Shown piece by piece: positions 9,390 through 19,293 of a stretch of 64,000 nucleotides of DNA. Below the pieces are notes generated by a model. That model did not search any database, was not told the origin of the DNA, and worked only from the letters and a program-made list of their open reading frames with translations. Within the stretch, counting starts at the first letter, position 1. Each line of letters starts with the position of its first letter. The stretch lies in assembly GCA_036874045.1 (NCBI GenBank), contig CM072344.1, forward strand, positions 7,846,501 to 7,910,500, read 5' to 3'. The position numbers and the translations under genes were made by a program. This stretch comes from Cymodocea nodosa (Eukaryota > Streptophyta > Magnoliopsida > Alismatales > Cymodoceaceae).

Positions 9390-12300
9390 AGTCATGCAAA
9401 GAACATATGCCTATATTTCTTCTAATATGATTAAATATTGATTCATTTAGAGGTTTTATGAAAATATCTGCAAGTTGATTTTCTGTTGGAACAAACTTGA
9501 GTGAGATGTGCCATTTTTCCACTTGATCTCAATATGCTTGGCTCTGAAATGAAGTACTGTATTCCTGGATAAGCTTATTACACTACTGTTATCACAAAAT
9601 ATATTTGTATTCTGAATTTTAAGTCTATAATCTACTAAAGTTTGCTGCATCCATAAAATTTGAGCACAACATAGACCTACTGCAATATATTTAGCTTCAG
9701 TAGTGGATAATGCAATATAGTGTTGTTTCCTACTAAACCATGAAATTAAAGAATTTCCAAGTAGTTGGCATGTGCCACTTGTGCTTTTTTTGTTTGATCT
9801 ACTACTTGCATAATTTGCATCACTATAGCCTATTAAAGTTAGGCTGCTGTTAGCTTAGTAATATAATCTGAAATCTTTAGTGCCTTGTAAATACTTGAAG
9901 ATTCTTTTGACAGATTTTAGATGAGATTCTTTTGGTGATGCTTGAAATTTGGCACACATACACTGAACATGATATTTGGCCTACTTGTTGATAGGTACAA
10001 TAGAGATCCAATCATGCCTTTATATATCTTTTGATCTACTGCAACACTTAAGTCATCATTTTCAAGTTTAGTATTTGAACTCATTGGAGTGCTTGTAGAT
10101 TTGATGTTCTCAAAGCTAAATTTCTTTAGAGTTTCTTTGTAGTATTTTTCCTAATTAACAAAGATGCCATTTTTCACTTGATGGTCTGTAATCCTAAGAA
10201 AAACTTCAATTCTCTCATCATGCTCATTTCAAATTTGTTTTTCATCGAGTTTTGAAATTCATGACATAGTTTTTCTGATGAGGCTCCAAAAATAATATCA
10301 TCAACATAGATTTGAACAATCAATATGTGTAAATCAAAAGTTTTAATAAACAAAGTGCTATCCACCTTGCCTATGATGAAATGATTGTCAGTTAAGAACT
10401 TTTTCAATTTTTCATACCATGCCCTAGGTGCCTATTTTAAACCATATAAAGCTTTGTTTAGTTTGTAGACATGATCTAAATTTACTTCATCTTCAAATCC
10501 AAGGGGTTGCTTAACAAATACTTCTTCTTGTATTTCTCTATTCAAAAATGCACTCTTTACATCCATTTGAAACAATTTTATCCTTATACTGCTTGCAAAA
10601 GCAAGCAACATTCTGATAGCTTCTATTCTGGCTACAAGTGTAAAAGTTTCTTCATAGTCAATGTTTTCTTGCTGATTATATCCTTGTACAACTAGTCGAG
10701 CTTTATTTTTAAGTATGTTCCCTTCTTCATCTAATTTATTTCTAAAAATCCATTTAGTCCCAATGATGAATTTTCCTACAAGTTTCTTCACTAATTCCTA
10801 GACATTATTTTTCTGGAACTGATTTAATTCTTCTTACATAGCCATTGTCCAGTAAATATCCTTACAAGTTTCATCTATTGATTTTGGCTTAATTTCTGAC
10901 ACAAATGCACAATAATTGCAAATATATTGTGCTTTGCTTCTAGTTTGTACCCCTTTGGTTATATTTCCAATTATTTGTTCCAAGAGATGGTCAGATTTGA
11001 ATTTCCAACTATTTTGATTCTGATTTGATGCTTGGGATCTGAGTTTCTACTTGCAGTTAACTTTTTCAAAATTTTCATTTTTATTGTCATCATCAATCTT
11101 CAAATTTCTGAGATTCTGTATCACATCTTCACCAAACTAAACATTTATACTTTCCTCTACTCTTCTGTTTTTTGCAAAGTATACTCTATAAGCTTTGCTT
11201 CTAGATGAGTATCCAACAAGTATGGCAGGTTCAGATTTTGAATCAAACTTTTCTTTAGCATCTTTAGTATTTAAGACAAAGCATTTACATCTAAATGTCT
11301 TAAAATATCTAACATTTGGAGTATTGTCAAACCAAAGTTCAAAAGGCATTTTATTCTACATAGATCTGATATGAGTTCTATTGGAGATGTGACAAGTAGT
11401 ACCTACACCTTTAGCCCAAAGAAATTTTGGTAGATTAGTGGCATTCAACATAGTTCTAGCCATTTCTTGCAATGTTCTATTCTTTTTTTCCACAACTCCA
11501 TTTTGAGCTAGAGTTCTAGCGCAAGAGAATTCATGTAAGATTCTAAATGAATTGCAAAGATTTTCGAATTCATAATTTTCAAATTCTCCTCCATAATCAC
11601 TTCTGATTTTCTTCACTATCAGTTCCTTCTGATTTTGAACTCTTATGTAGAAATTTCTGAATTCATTGCATGTCTTATTTTTATGTGTCAAAAATATTAC
11701 CCAAGTTAATCTAGAGAAATCATCTACGATAATAAGAGTATATTTTTGACTCCCAAGACTTGATATTTGAGTTGGGCCAAAAAGATCTAGATGTAAAAGT
11801 TCTAGTGGCTTTTTGGTGGTAATTTCATTTTTTCTATAAAAAAAAGTTCTCTTCTGCTTGCCTAACATACAATCACTATACACCCTGTCTTTCTTGAATT
11901 CAAGTTTGGGCAATCCCTTGACTAGATCATTCTTGGATAACTTTCTGAGAGTCTTCATACTGACATAACCAAGTCTTTTATGCCACAACCAATCATCTTC
12001 ATTAGATGCTACCAAACAGGAATTATTTGCAGAATTTTCACATGAAAAGTTTAGTATATATATTGAGCAATTTCTAACACTAGTATATTTTATCTCATTT
12101 GTAGTTGGATCAATGATGTAACAATTTTCAACAGTATAACCTTTATCACACAATTGTCCTACACTTAATAAATTTTTTTTTAGTCCATTAACATGCAAGA
12201 CATTCTCAATTCTACCATTTTCAGAAGTTATATTTCCTATTGTAGTAATTTTACATTTTTCATTATTTCCAAATTTAACAGATCCTGAACTTAAGTTTTT

Positions 12301-12414
12301 AATTGAATCAAAAAATCTTTTCTTACCTGTCATGTGCTTTGAGCATCCATTGTCCACAATCCATTTTATTGTTCGTGCTTAAAGCTTCTTATCATCCTGC
12401 AATTTATATTGAAA
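9390..12414 (-). pseudogene. pol of N3: protease, integrase, RT, RNase H (broken)
   Basis: The protease site is D-N-G (WIVDNGCSKHMTG, near 12345). The integrase (11356-12357 and 11137-11349) has the HHCC module with its first Cys changed to Tyr (YSDC), while the catalytic D (HLDLFGP), D (RSDYGGEF) and E (GVVEKKNR) are kept. RT (10432-10791 and 10174-10407) holds GTKWIFRNK, QMDVKSAFLN and the catalytic YVDD at 10307-10318. RNase H (9391-9980) is broken but recognisable (IFCDNSSVISLS). At least four breaks separate these blocks. The order PR-IN-RT-RH is diagnostic of Ty1/copia rather than gypsy. Confidence 0.86.
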
Positions 12415-13413
12415 TTAAGGCTTTTGGTATTCAAATCTTCTTGGGTCCAGTAGAGTTAGTCCTTAAAACATTAAATTTATTGTCTCTTGACAGCCACATA
12501 TGACTCGATCTTCTTCTGATAACAAATACAATAGTGTCATCTCTATATGATCAAATCATGCCACCACAATAGGGTACTTCCTGTGGTGTAGTATACCCTA
12601 GGCCAAATTTAATTCCATTTGATTGTTGACATCTTATGATTTTATCTAGCCCTTTTTGATCTTGTGTAAATTTGCAAATAGTACTTTTTAGATTAGAGAT
12701 TTCAGTTAATAAATTTTTATTTTCTTCTCTTAACTCACAGTTATCACAACTATATTTATCTATGTTAGTTTTCAAATTTCTATTTTCAACTAGAGCTGTT
12801 TCTAATTCAACAAAAGAATCTTCTAAACAATTATTCAGCTTTTTAATCTCTTTCTTATATTCTCTACATTTAACATATAGATTATCTACAGTACATAGAA
12901 GACTATTACCATTTAATTCATTATGCTCGTTTTCTAAATAATAAGAAGTGGAGCATATTTCTTGTGCTGCAAAGCACACGTTGGCTGCTGCTTCAACTTT
13001 AGAGTTTGAAGAATTGTTTGAGGAGCTACTATCATCCCAAGTAGCTTTGAGAACCATTTTCTTTTTGATCTTCCATCTTTTCTTCTTATCCATTTGATCC
13101 TCTTTTGTCTGTAATGGACAAAAGGTTTGTATGTGCCCTTGCCTTTTGCATTTAAAGCATGTAGGGATTATTCTTTTAGAGGAGCTGGTCTTATTACTTT
13201 TCTTCATGAATTTTCTAAAATTTCTTGCCAGCAACATAATCTCATCCTCATCTGAGCTTAGAGTTTCTTCTGTTGAAGGAAATGCAATTTCCTTTTTCTT
13301 CTCAGCTTTCTTTTCAATAGTTCCTTCTTGTTCCTTCCAGTCCTTCATTTGAACCTCATAGGCTAGTAGATTGCCCAACAGTTCTTCAATAGTATAGTTG
13401 TTGAGATCCTTGG
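12415..13413 (-). pseudogene. gag of N3 (C-terminal two-thirds)
   Basis: Open from the element B boundary at 13413 to 12551. It has an ELLGNLLAYEVQMKDW helix, a lysine-rich segment, an intact CCHC zinc knuckle (CFKCKRQGHIQTFC), a KATWDD motif, and a long heptad-repeat coiled coil (about 12640-12930). The frame ends at the conserved TAA 12415-12417, preceding the protease. The first 19 residues of the open frame upstream of 13413 are LTR sequence and not part of the gene. Confidence 0.82.
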
Positions 13414-14587
13414 TGTTGAGTATTTTTGTTTTGATGATGTGTGCCAAATGAAAATAATCATATTTGCTCAATTACTATTGCTTGTGAAAAGAAATTAATA
13501 CAGAAAAAGCTTACTAATATAAATACTTGTCTGTATTGGATCTGAAGTTAATAACTAGTCGTTTCGTTGCATTAATTTCTCATTTAACTAAACGTTAAGT
13601 TAATGTGTGTTTTTATTGAAAAGCATGATATATTTTAAAGTTATATCTTCTATATCATGAACAGTGCACGTTTAGACAACTCGTTAAGTTAGAGTTTTGT
13701 TTGTATAGAGGTCACGTGAGAACTCGTTAAGTTAGAGGCTTAAAGGTTAAAATAGGTCACGTGATAACTCGTTAAGTTAGTGAGTAAAAGAAGAGAGGAA
13801 CTCGTTAAGTTAGTGTTATACACATGGTGAAATTATAAGTTACGAATGTTGTATTGTATCACGTGAGGTGCACATGTTTAACTCGTTAAGTTAACATAAC
13901 TAAACGCGTTGAGTTGCTATATTGAACACTAAGGCAACGCGTTAGGTTAGCGTTATAAACTTAAGTTGTTATTTTTGCACGTGGTAAAATTCTTATTATA
14001 AAAACATTTGTTTATTACTGAATCGGTGAGTTAAAGTTTTTTTCGAAGACTTACAGTCGTAACTATCTGAAAGGTAACTTAAGTCATGTTTTCAGGTCTT
14101 GACACGTATCTCACTAGTTTTATAATATAAAGAGTTTTTCGGTGACTTACATCTATAACTATCCGAAACTTAAACTGTTTTCGGTGAGTTATCGTTTAAC
14201 CTTCTGAAAGAAAGGTTAAGCTGGTTCGTTGACTTAGCATAACACCACGAACTTAGTTCGTTTAGTTAGCTATAGTACTTGTCACGTGAAATGGCACATG
14301 AGGAACTCATTAAGTTAGAAACGTTAAGTTATATATATATACTTGTGTTACTCGTTTAGTTAACATTAAAGTAATGACTTCTTATTACACTGATGAAAAC
14401 TTTTTGGACGAGAAAGTTTATTTTGCAGGAAATTTTTCAGAGATCCAGGATTGATGATTAAAGAAAATTCGAAATATAAACGTGAGTTAGAACGAGTGTG
14501 TTTCGATGAAGGAAAAAGAAAAGACGTAGAAAAGTGAAAAACTGGTAGTGATTAAACGTGGAAGATATGCATGAAATGAAGATACAG

Positions 14588-14595
14588 TATAAAAA
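14588..14595 (+). promoter_or_regulatory. TATA box of the element B 5' LTR
   Basis: TATAAAAA, 33 bases before the transcribed 42-bp repeat is interrupted by the solo LTR. The insertion would cut the leader just downstream of the promoter. Confidence 0.55.
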
Positions 14596-15251
14596 GCATA
14601 GAGTTCTCGTTGATCAAACCATCGTTGCACACTGTTGAGTATTTTTGTTTTGATGATGTGTGCTGAATGAAAATAATCATATTTGCTCAATTACTATTGC
14701 TTGTGAAAAGAAATTAAAATCATCAATTAATACAGAAAAAGCTTACTGATATAAATACTTGTCTGTATTGGATCTGAAGTTAATAACTAGTCGTTTCGTT
14801 GCATTAATTTCTCATTTAGCTAAACGTTAAGTTAACGTGTGTTTTTATTGAAAAGCATGATATGTTTTAATGTTATATCTTTTGTATCATGAACAGTGCA
14901 CGTTTAGACAACTCGTTAAGTTAGAGTTTTGTTTGTATAGAGGTCACGTGAGAACTTGTTAAGTTAGAGGCTTAAAGGTTAAAATAGGTCACGTGATAAC
15001 TCGTTAAGTTAGTGAGTAAAAGAAGAGATGAACTTGTTAAGTTAGTGTTATACACGTGGTGAAATTATAAGTTACGAATGTTGTATTGTATCACGTGAGG
15101 TGCACATGTTTAACTCGTTAAGTTAACATAACTAAACGCGTTGAGTTGCTATATTGAACACTAAGGCAACGCGTTAGGTTAGCGTTATAAACTTAAGTTG
15201 TTATTTTTGCACGTGGTAAAATTCTTATTATTAAAACATTTGTTTCTTACT

Positions 15252-15379
15252 GGTTCGTTGAGTTATCATAAAACAATGGAGATGGTTCGTTGAGTTATCA
15301 TAACACAATAGAGATGGTTCGTTGAGTTATCATAACACCACAGACATAGTTCGTTGAGTTAGCTACAATACTTGTCACG
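15252..15379 (+). repeat. Four 32-bp tandem units in the solo LTR
   Basis: Units start at 15252, 15284, 15316 and 15348, each with (A/G)GTTCGTTGAGTTA. Other S LTRs have two such units in the same place (for example around 26828-26875). Confidence 0.85.
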
Positions 15380-15678
15380 TGAAATGGCACATGAGGAACT
15401 CATTAAGTTAGAAACGTTAAGTTATATATATACTTGAGTTACTCATTTAGTTAACATTAAAGTAACGACTTCTTATTACATTGATGAAAAACTTTTGGAC
15501 GAGAAAGTTTATTTTGTAGGAAATTTTTCAGAGATCCAGGACTGATGATTAAAGAAAATTTGAAATATAAACGTGGGTTAGAATGTGTGTGTTTCGATGA
15601 AGGAAAAAGAAAAGATGTGGAGAAGTGGAAAACTGGTGGTGGTTAAACGTGAAGGATATGCATGAAATGAAGATACAG

Positions 15679-15686
15679 TATAAAAG
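15679..15686 (+). promoter_or_regulatory. TATA box of the nested solo LTR
   Basis: TATAAAAG followed by GCATAG, identical in context to the other S LTRs. Confidence 0.55.
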
Positions 15687-16846
15687 GCATAGAATTCTCG
15701 TTGATCAATTTATCCTTTCATACAAAAAGAAAAATCTTTTCAATGATCAAACCATCCCTGCACACCAAAAGAAAAATCTTTTTCAGGGATGAAAAACACC
15801 TTCTCGGGGAAAATCTCTCAAGTGGAAGAAAGTTCAGTGAAGCATAAAAAGGTAAGATTTTCGTCACTGAAGATTTGAAGTATCAGAAGAAAGCAAATTC
15901 AGTGAAGCATAAAAGGGTAAGATTTTCGTCACTGAATATTTGAAGTATCAAAAGAAAGAAAATTTGGTGAAGCATGAAAAGACAAGATATTCATCACTGA
16001 AGAATTGTTGAAGTAGAAAAAGAAGAAGAAGAAAGATCTCAAACAGGGAGAAAAGTTTTAAATTCCACAAATTAGTTTTCTCTGTTTGTAGTTATGAAAT
16101 TGTTTAGATGATACATGGTATCGAAATATAATTGCATCTACAATTTCTAAGGAGAATTGAATTGTATATTGTAATTGAAACCTTGAATAAAAATGATTTT
16201 ATGAAAACAATGTCTCGACTTGTTTTTGAGTTTTAAAGTTTCAATTATATTTCAGAAAATTTTAAAAATACACAATTCACCCCCCTCTTGTGTAGCCATA
16301 CGATCCTACACACACAAAACGAAAAATCTTTTTAGGGATCAAACCATCCTTGCACACTAAAAGAAAAATCTTTTTCAAGGATCAAAAACACCTTTTCGGG
16401 CAAAATCTCTCAAGTGGAAGAAAATTCAGTGAAGCATAAAAAGGTAAGATTTTCGTCACTGAAGACTTGAAGTATCAGAAGAAAGTAAATTCAGTGAAAC
16501 ATAAAAAGACAAGATATTCGTCACTGAAGAATTACTGAAGAAGAAAGAAGAAGAAGAAGAAGAAGAAAGATCTTAAATAAGGAGAAATGTTTTAAATTCC
16601 GCAAATTAGTTTTCTCTATTTGTAGTTATGAAATTGTATAGATGAAACATGGTATCGAAATATAATTGCATCTACAATTCCTGAGGAGAATTGAATTGTA
16701 TATTGTAATTGAAACCTTGAATAAAAATGATATTATGAAAACAATATCTCGACTTGTTTTTGAGTTTTAAAGTTTCAATTATATTTCAAAAAATATTAAA
16801 AATACACAATTCACCCCCCTCTTGTATAGTCATACGATCCTACAAG

Positions 16847-16858
16847 TGGTATCAAAGC
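16847..16858 (+). other. Primer-binding site of element B
   Basis: TGGTATCAAAGC, two bases after the LTR end. It has one mismatch to the initiator tRNA-Met complement. Confidence 0.88.
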
Positions 16859-17044
16859 TTTGTTAATAATCTTTGATATAAAATCTATACCAACTTATTT
16901 AATATCATTGCTTATTCTACCTTCCTTGTTTTTAAACATAAATTAATATCTGAGCATACGTTTAACTTTCTTGATTTAAGTCTCAAGTTGTTTTAAAGCT
17001 TTTAGACTGTTTAAAATCAAATAGGTTGAAAAATCTAATGTAAA

Positions 17045-19293
17045 ATGGCTACTAGAAATGGTAATTTTTCTTTATATGAAGGCCAAAATCTTAATCGTCC
17101 TCCTTTATTTGATGGAATACATTTTAAATATTTGAAATATAGGACGATTGTTTTTCTTCAAAGTATAGATCATAAGTTGTGGTTCATGATTTCTAAACCA
17201 TATACTCTGTTAACTACTCCTTATAATACTTGGACAATTACTGAAAAAGAAAATGAAACTTTGAATGCTAAGGGCTTAAATATTTTATTTTGTGTATTGA
17301 GTTATGAACAGTTCAGTAAAGTCTCGGCATATAAATCTGCATATGAGGTGTGACATGCATTAGAAGTTTCACATGAAGGTACTTCTCAAGTTAAAGAGGC
17401 AAAAATAAACATGTTGATTCATAAGTATGAACTCTTTAAGATGCATGAAGACTAAAATATTTCTGAGATGTTTTCCAGATTTCTTGATATCATAAACTGT
17501 TTAAAATGTTTAGGAAAGAATTTTGAACAGAAGGATTTGGTGAGGAAAATTCTCAAATCCCTAAGTTCTAAATGGTCCCAGAAAGTAACATCAATTGCGG
17601 AATCATGAGATTTAAATGTTTATACTATGAATGAACTTATAGGAAATTTAACAGCTTATGAAGTTCAATTAAATGAATCACTGAGTCATAATAAACTAAA
17701 AATGAAGAAAGAAATAGCCTTCGAAATTAATTCAGATTCTGATATATCTACTAATTCTGATGAGGATTTGATTTTGCTGACTTGGAAATTCAAAAAAGCA
17801 TGGAAAGCTAGGAAACAGCAAAGGAACAAAAATGATAAACCCATAACGTCAAAATCACTGAATGACAAGAATTCTTCATCCAGAAAGTATGTAAGTTACA
17901 ACTATAAGAAACCTAGACATCTTTCTCCAGATTGTCCTCTGAGGAAAAATGAAAAGCAAAGTAGGACAAATCAGAAGAAGATGGCTCAGAAAACTTAGAA
18001 AAAGTTTTACAAGAAAAAGGCTTTGAAGGTCACTTGGGATGACACGTCTGAAGAGTCTGAATCTAAGGAATCAGCATCAAAATCTTCACATTCAAAAGGA
18101 GAACAAGAGTTAGAAGACATTGCTCATGTGTGCTTCATGGCAGATGAGTCTAAGGTAATATCTGATCCTGAAAGTCATTCAGATTTCAACTTTGATGAAT
18201 TATTATGTGCTTATCATGCATTATTACAAAAACTTAAAGTATGTAAACTGGAAAATAAGGATATTAGAAAATCTTCATCCATTATGGAAGAAGAAAATTG
18301 TTTCCTATCTACTACTATAGAAAAGTTTAAATGTGATAATGAAAATCATGCTAGAGATTTGCAAAATTTAGATTTAATGCATGTATCTTGCATGAACAAA
18401 TATAGAATATAAATGCTGAAAAATTAAAGATAGAATCTGAAAATGAAATGTTGAGAAACAATATAAATGAACTTAAATTAGAGATAGATAAATTAAAACT
18501 GAGAGAGCAAGATTTAAATTCTACCATTGAGAAATGGAATTTAAGTCAAACTAAGTTAGACAAACGAACAAGTACCCCTACGGTGTCTTATAAATTTGGC
18601 TTAAGATTTGATTATCCTGAATCACAAGCCAATAAAGGATTTATTAGTTGCAGTTCAAGTAAATCTAAGACTAAAATTCCTTTTATTATGAAACAAGGTA
18701 ATAAATATGTAGAAGTATGTACTTCAAGGGATGAATCATGTAGTAATAATATAAATCATTGTGATTTGTCAAATTGTACTTCTAACATGACTATAAATGT
18801 TTCTAAAAATCTTGTTTCTTGTTCTGGAAATTCAGTTTCTAATGGTTCTAAAATTTCAGACAATTGTAGTAAACTGAAAATTCAGAAACCTGAGCATGTA
18901 ATTCAATACACTAGTATTAGACCAATTACTCATTCTACATGTGATAAAACTAAAAATTCTTGTGTAGAAAAAGATTTTGTATGTACGAAAAATGTTAATA
19001 CAAGTACAAAACCTTGGTATGAACTTACTGAAATGTATAAGCATGACCAAAATAAATTAACATCTGATGAAAATCTATTTGGTCTTGATTATACTACATC
19101 TGAAAATAAAAAGAATGATTGTAAAAGTAATAATGCTATATGTGAGTATGAAGCTAATGATAAATCAATAGTACTTACAACTAATAAGAATATAAATGAT
19201 AATGTTAAACTATTTTTAAACAAAATGAAGAAATATGCGTTTAATGAACTTGGTCCTCAACAACATTGGGTACCAAGAAAAAGTTTTTCTTAA
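17045..19293 (+). pseudogene. gag of element B (stops and a frameshift)
   Basis: The ATG at 17045 gives the family start MATRNGNFSLYEG. The N-terminal copia gag domain (17045-17640) is broken by TGA (about 17353; sisters TGG), TAA (about 17454; sisters GAA) and TGA (about 17608; sisters CGA). The zinc knuckle at 17894-17945 has lost its first two Cys (now Ser and Tyr), so nucleic-acid binding is gone. Next come the acidic stretch after VTWDD, a coiled-coil block (18190-18550) with a one-base loss near 18365, and a low-complexity Asn/Ser-rich tail. The frame closes at TAA 19291-19293 after RKSFS. That stop is shared with F and G. Confidence 0.85.

Larger units (their letters stand above)
8993..13413 (-). 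mobile_element. N3: family N copia element, 5' part replaced by insertion of element B
   Basis: The longest N copy: polypurine tract, RNase H, RT, integrase, protease and most of gag, on the minus strand. It is cut in gag at 13413 by the LTR of element B. The five bases beside the insertion are CTTGG. Its missing gag start and 5' LTR are not seen elsewhere in the window. Confidence 0.88.
14633..16310 (+). repeat. Solo LTR (family S) nested in the element B 5' LTR, TSD CACAC
   Basis: A complete LTR (TGTTGAG...CCTACA, 1678 bp) flanked by CACAC at 14628-14632 and 16311-16315. Removing it with one CACAC restores the undisturbed LTR text seen in other copies (TTGCACACAAAACG). No internal region is present, so it arose by recombination between two LTRs. 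It lacks the GAATCGGTGAGTT module of its sisters and carries an expanded 32-bp repeat instead. Confidence 0.94.
13414..16844 (+). repeat. 5' LTR of element B, split by a nested solo LTR
   Basis: The halves are 13414-14632 and 16311-16844 (about 1750 bp together), joined at GCACAC|AAAACG. The ends are TGTTGAG and CCTACA. U5 details (AAATGTTTTAAATTCCGC, ACAATTCCTGAGG, two 42-bp units) match the 3' LTR of element G rather than the 3' LTR of B. Confidence 0.92.
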
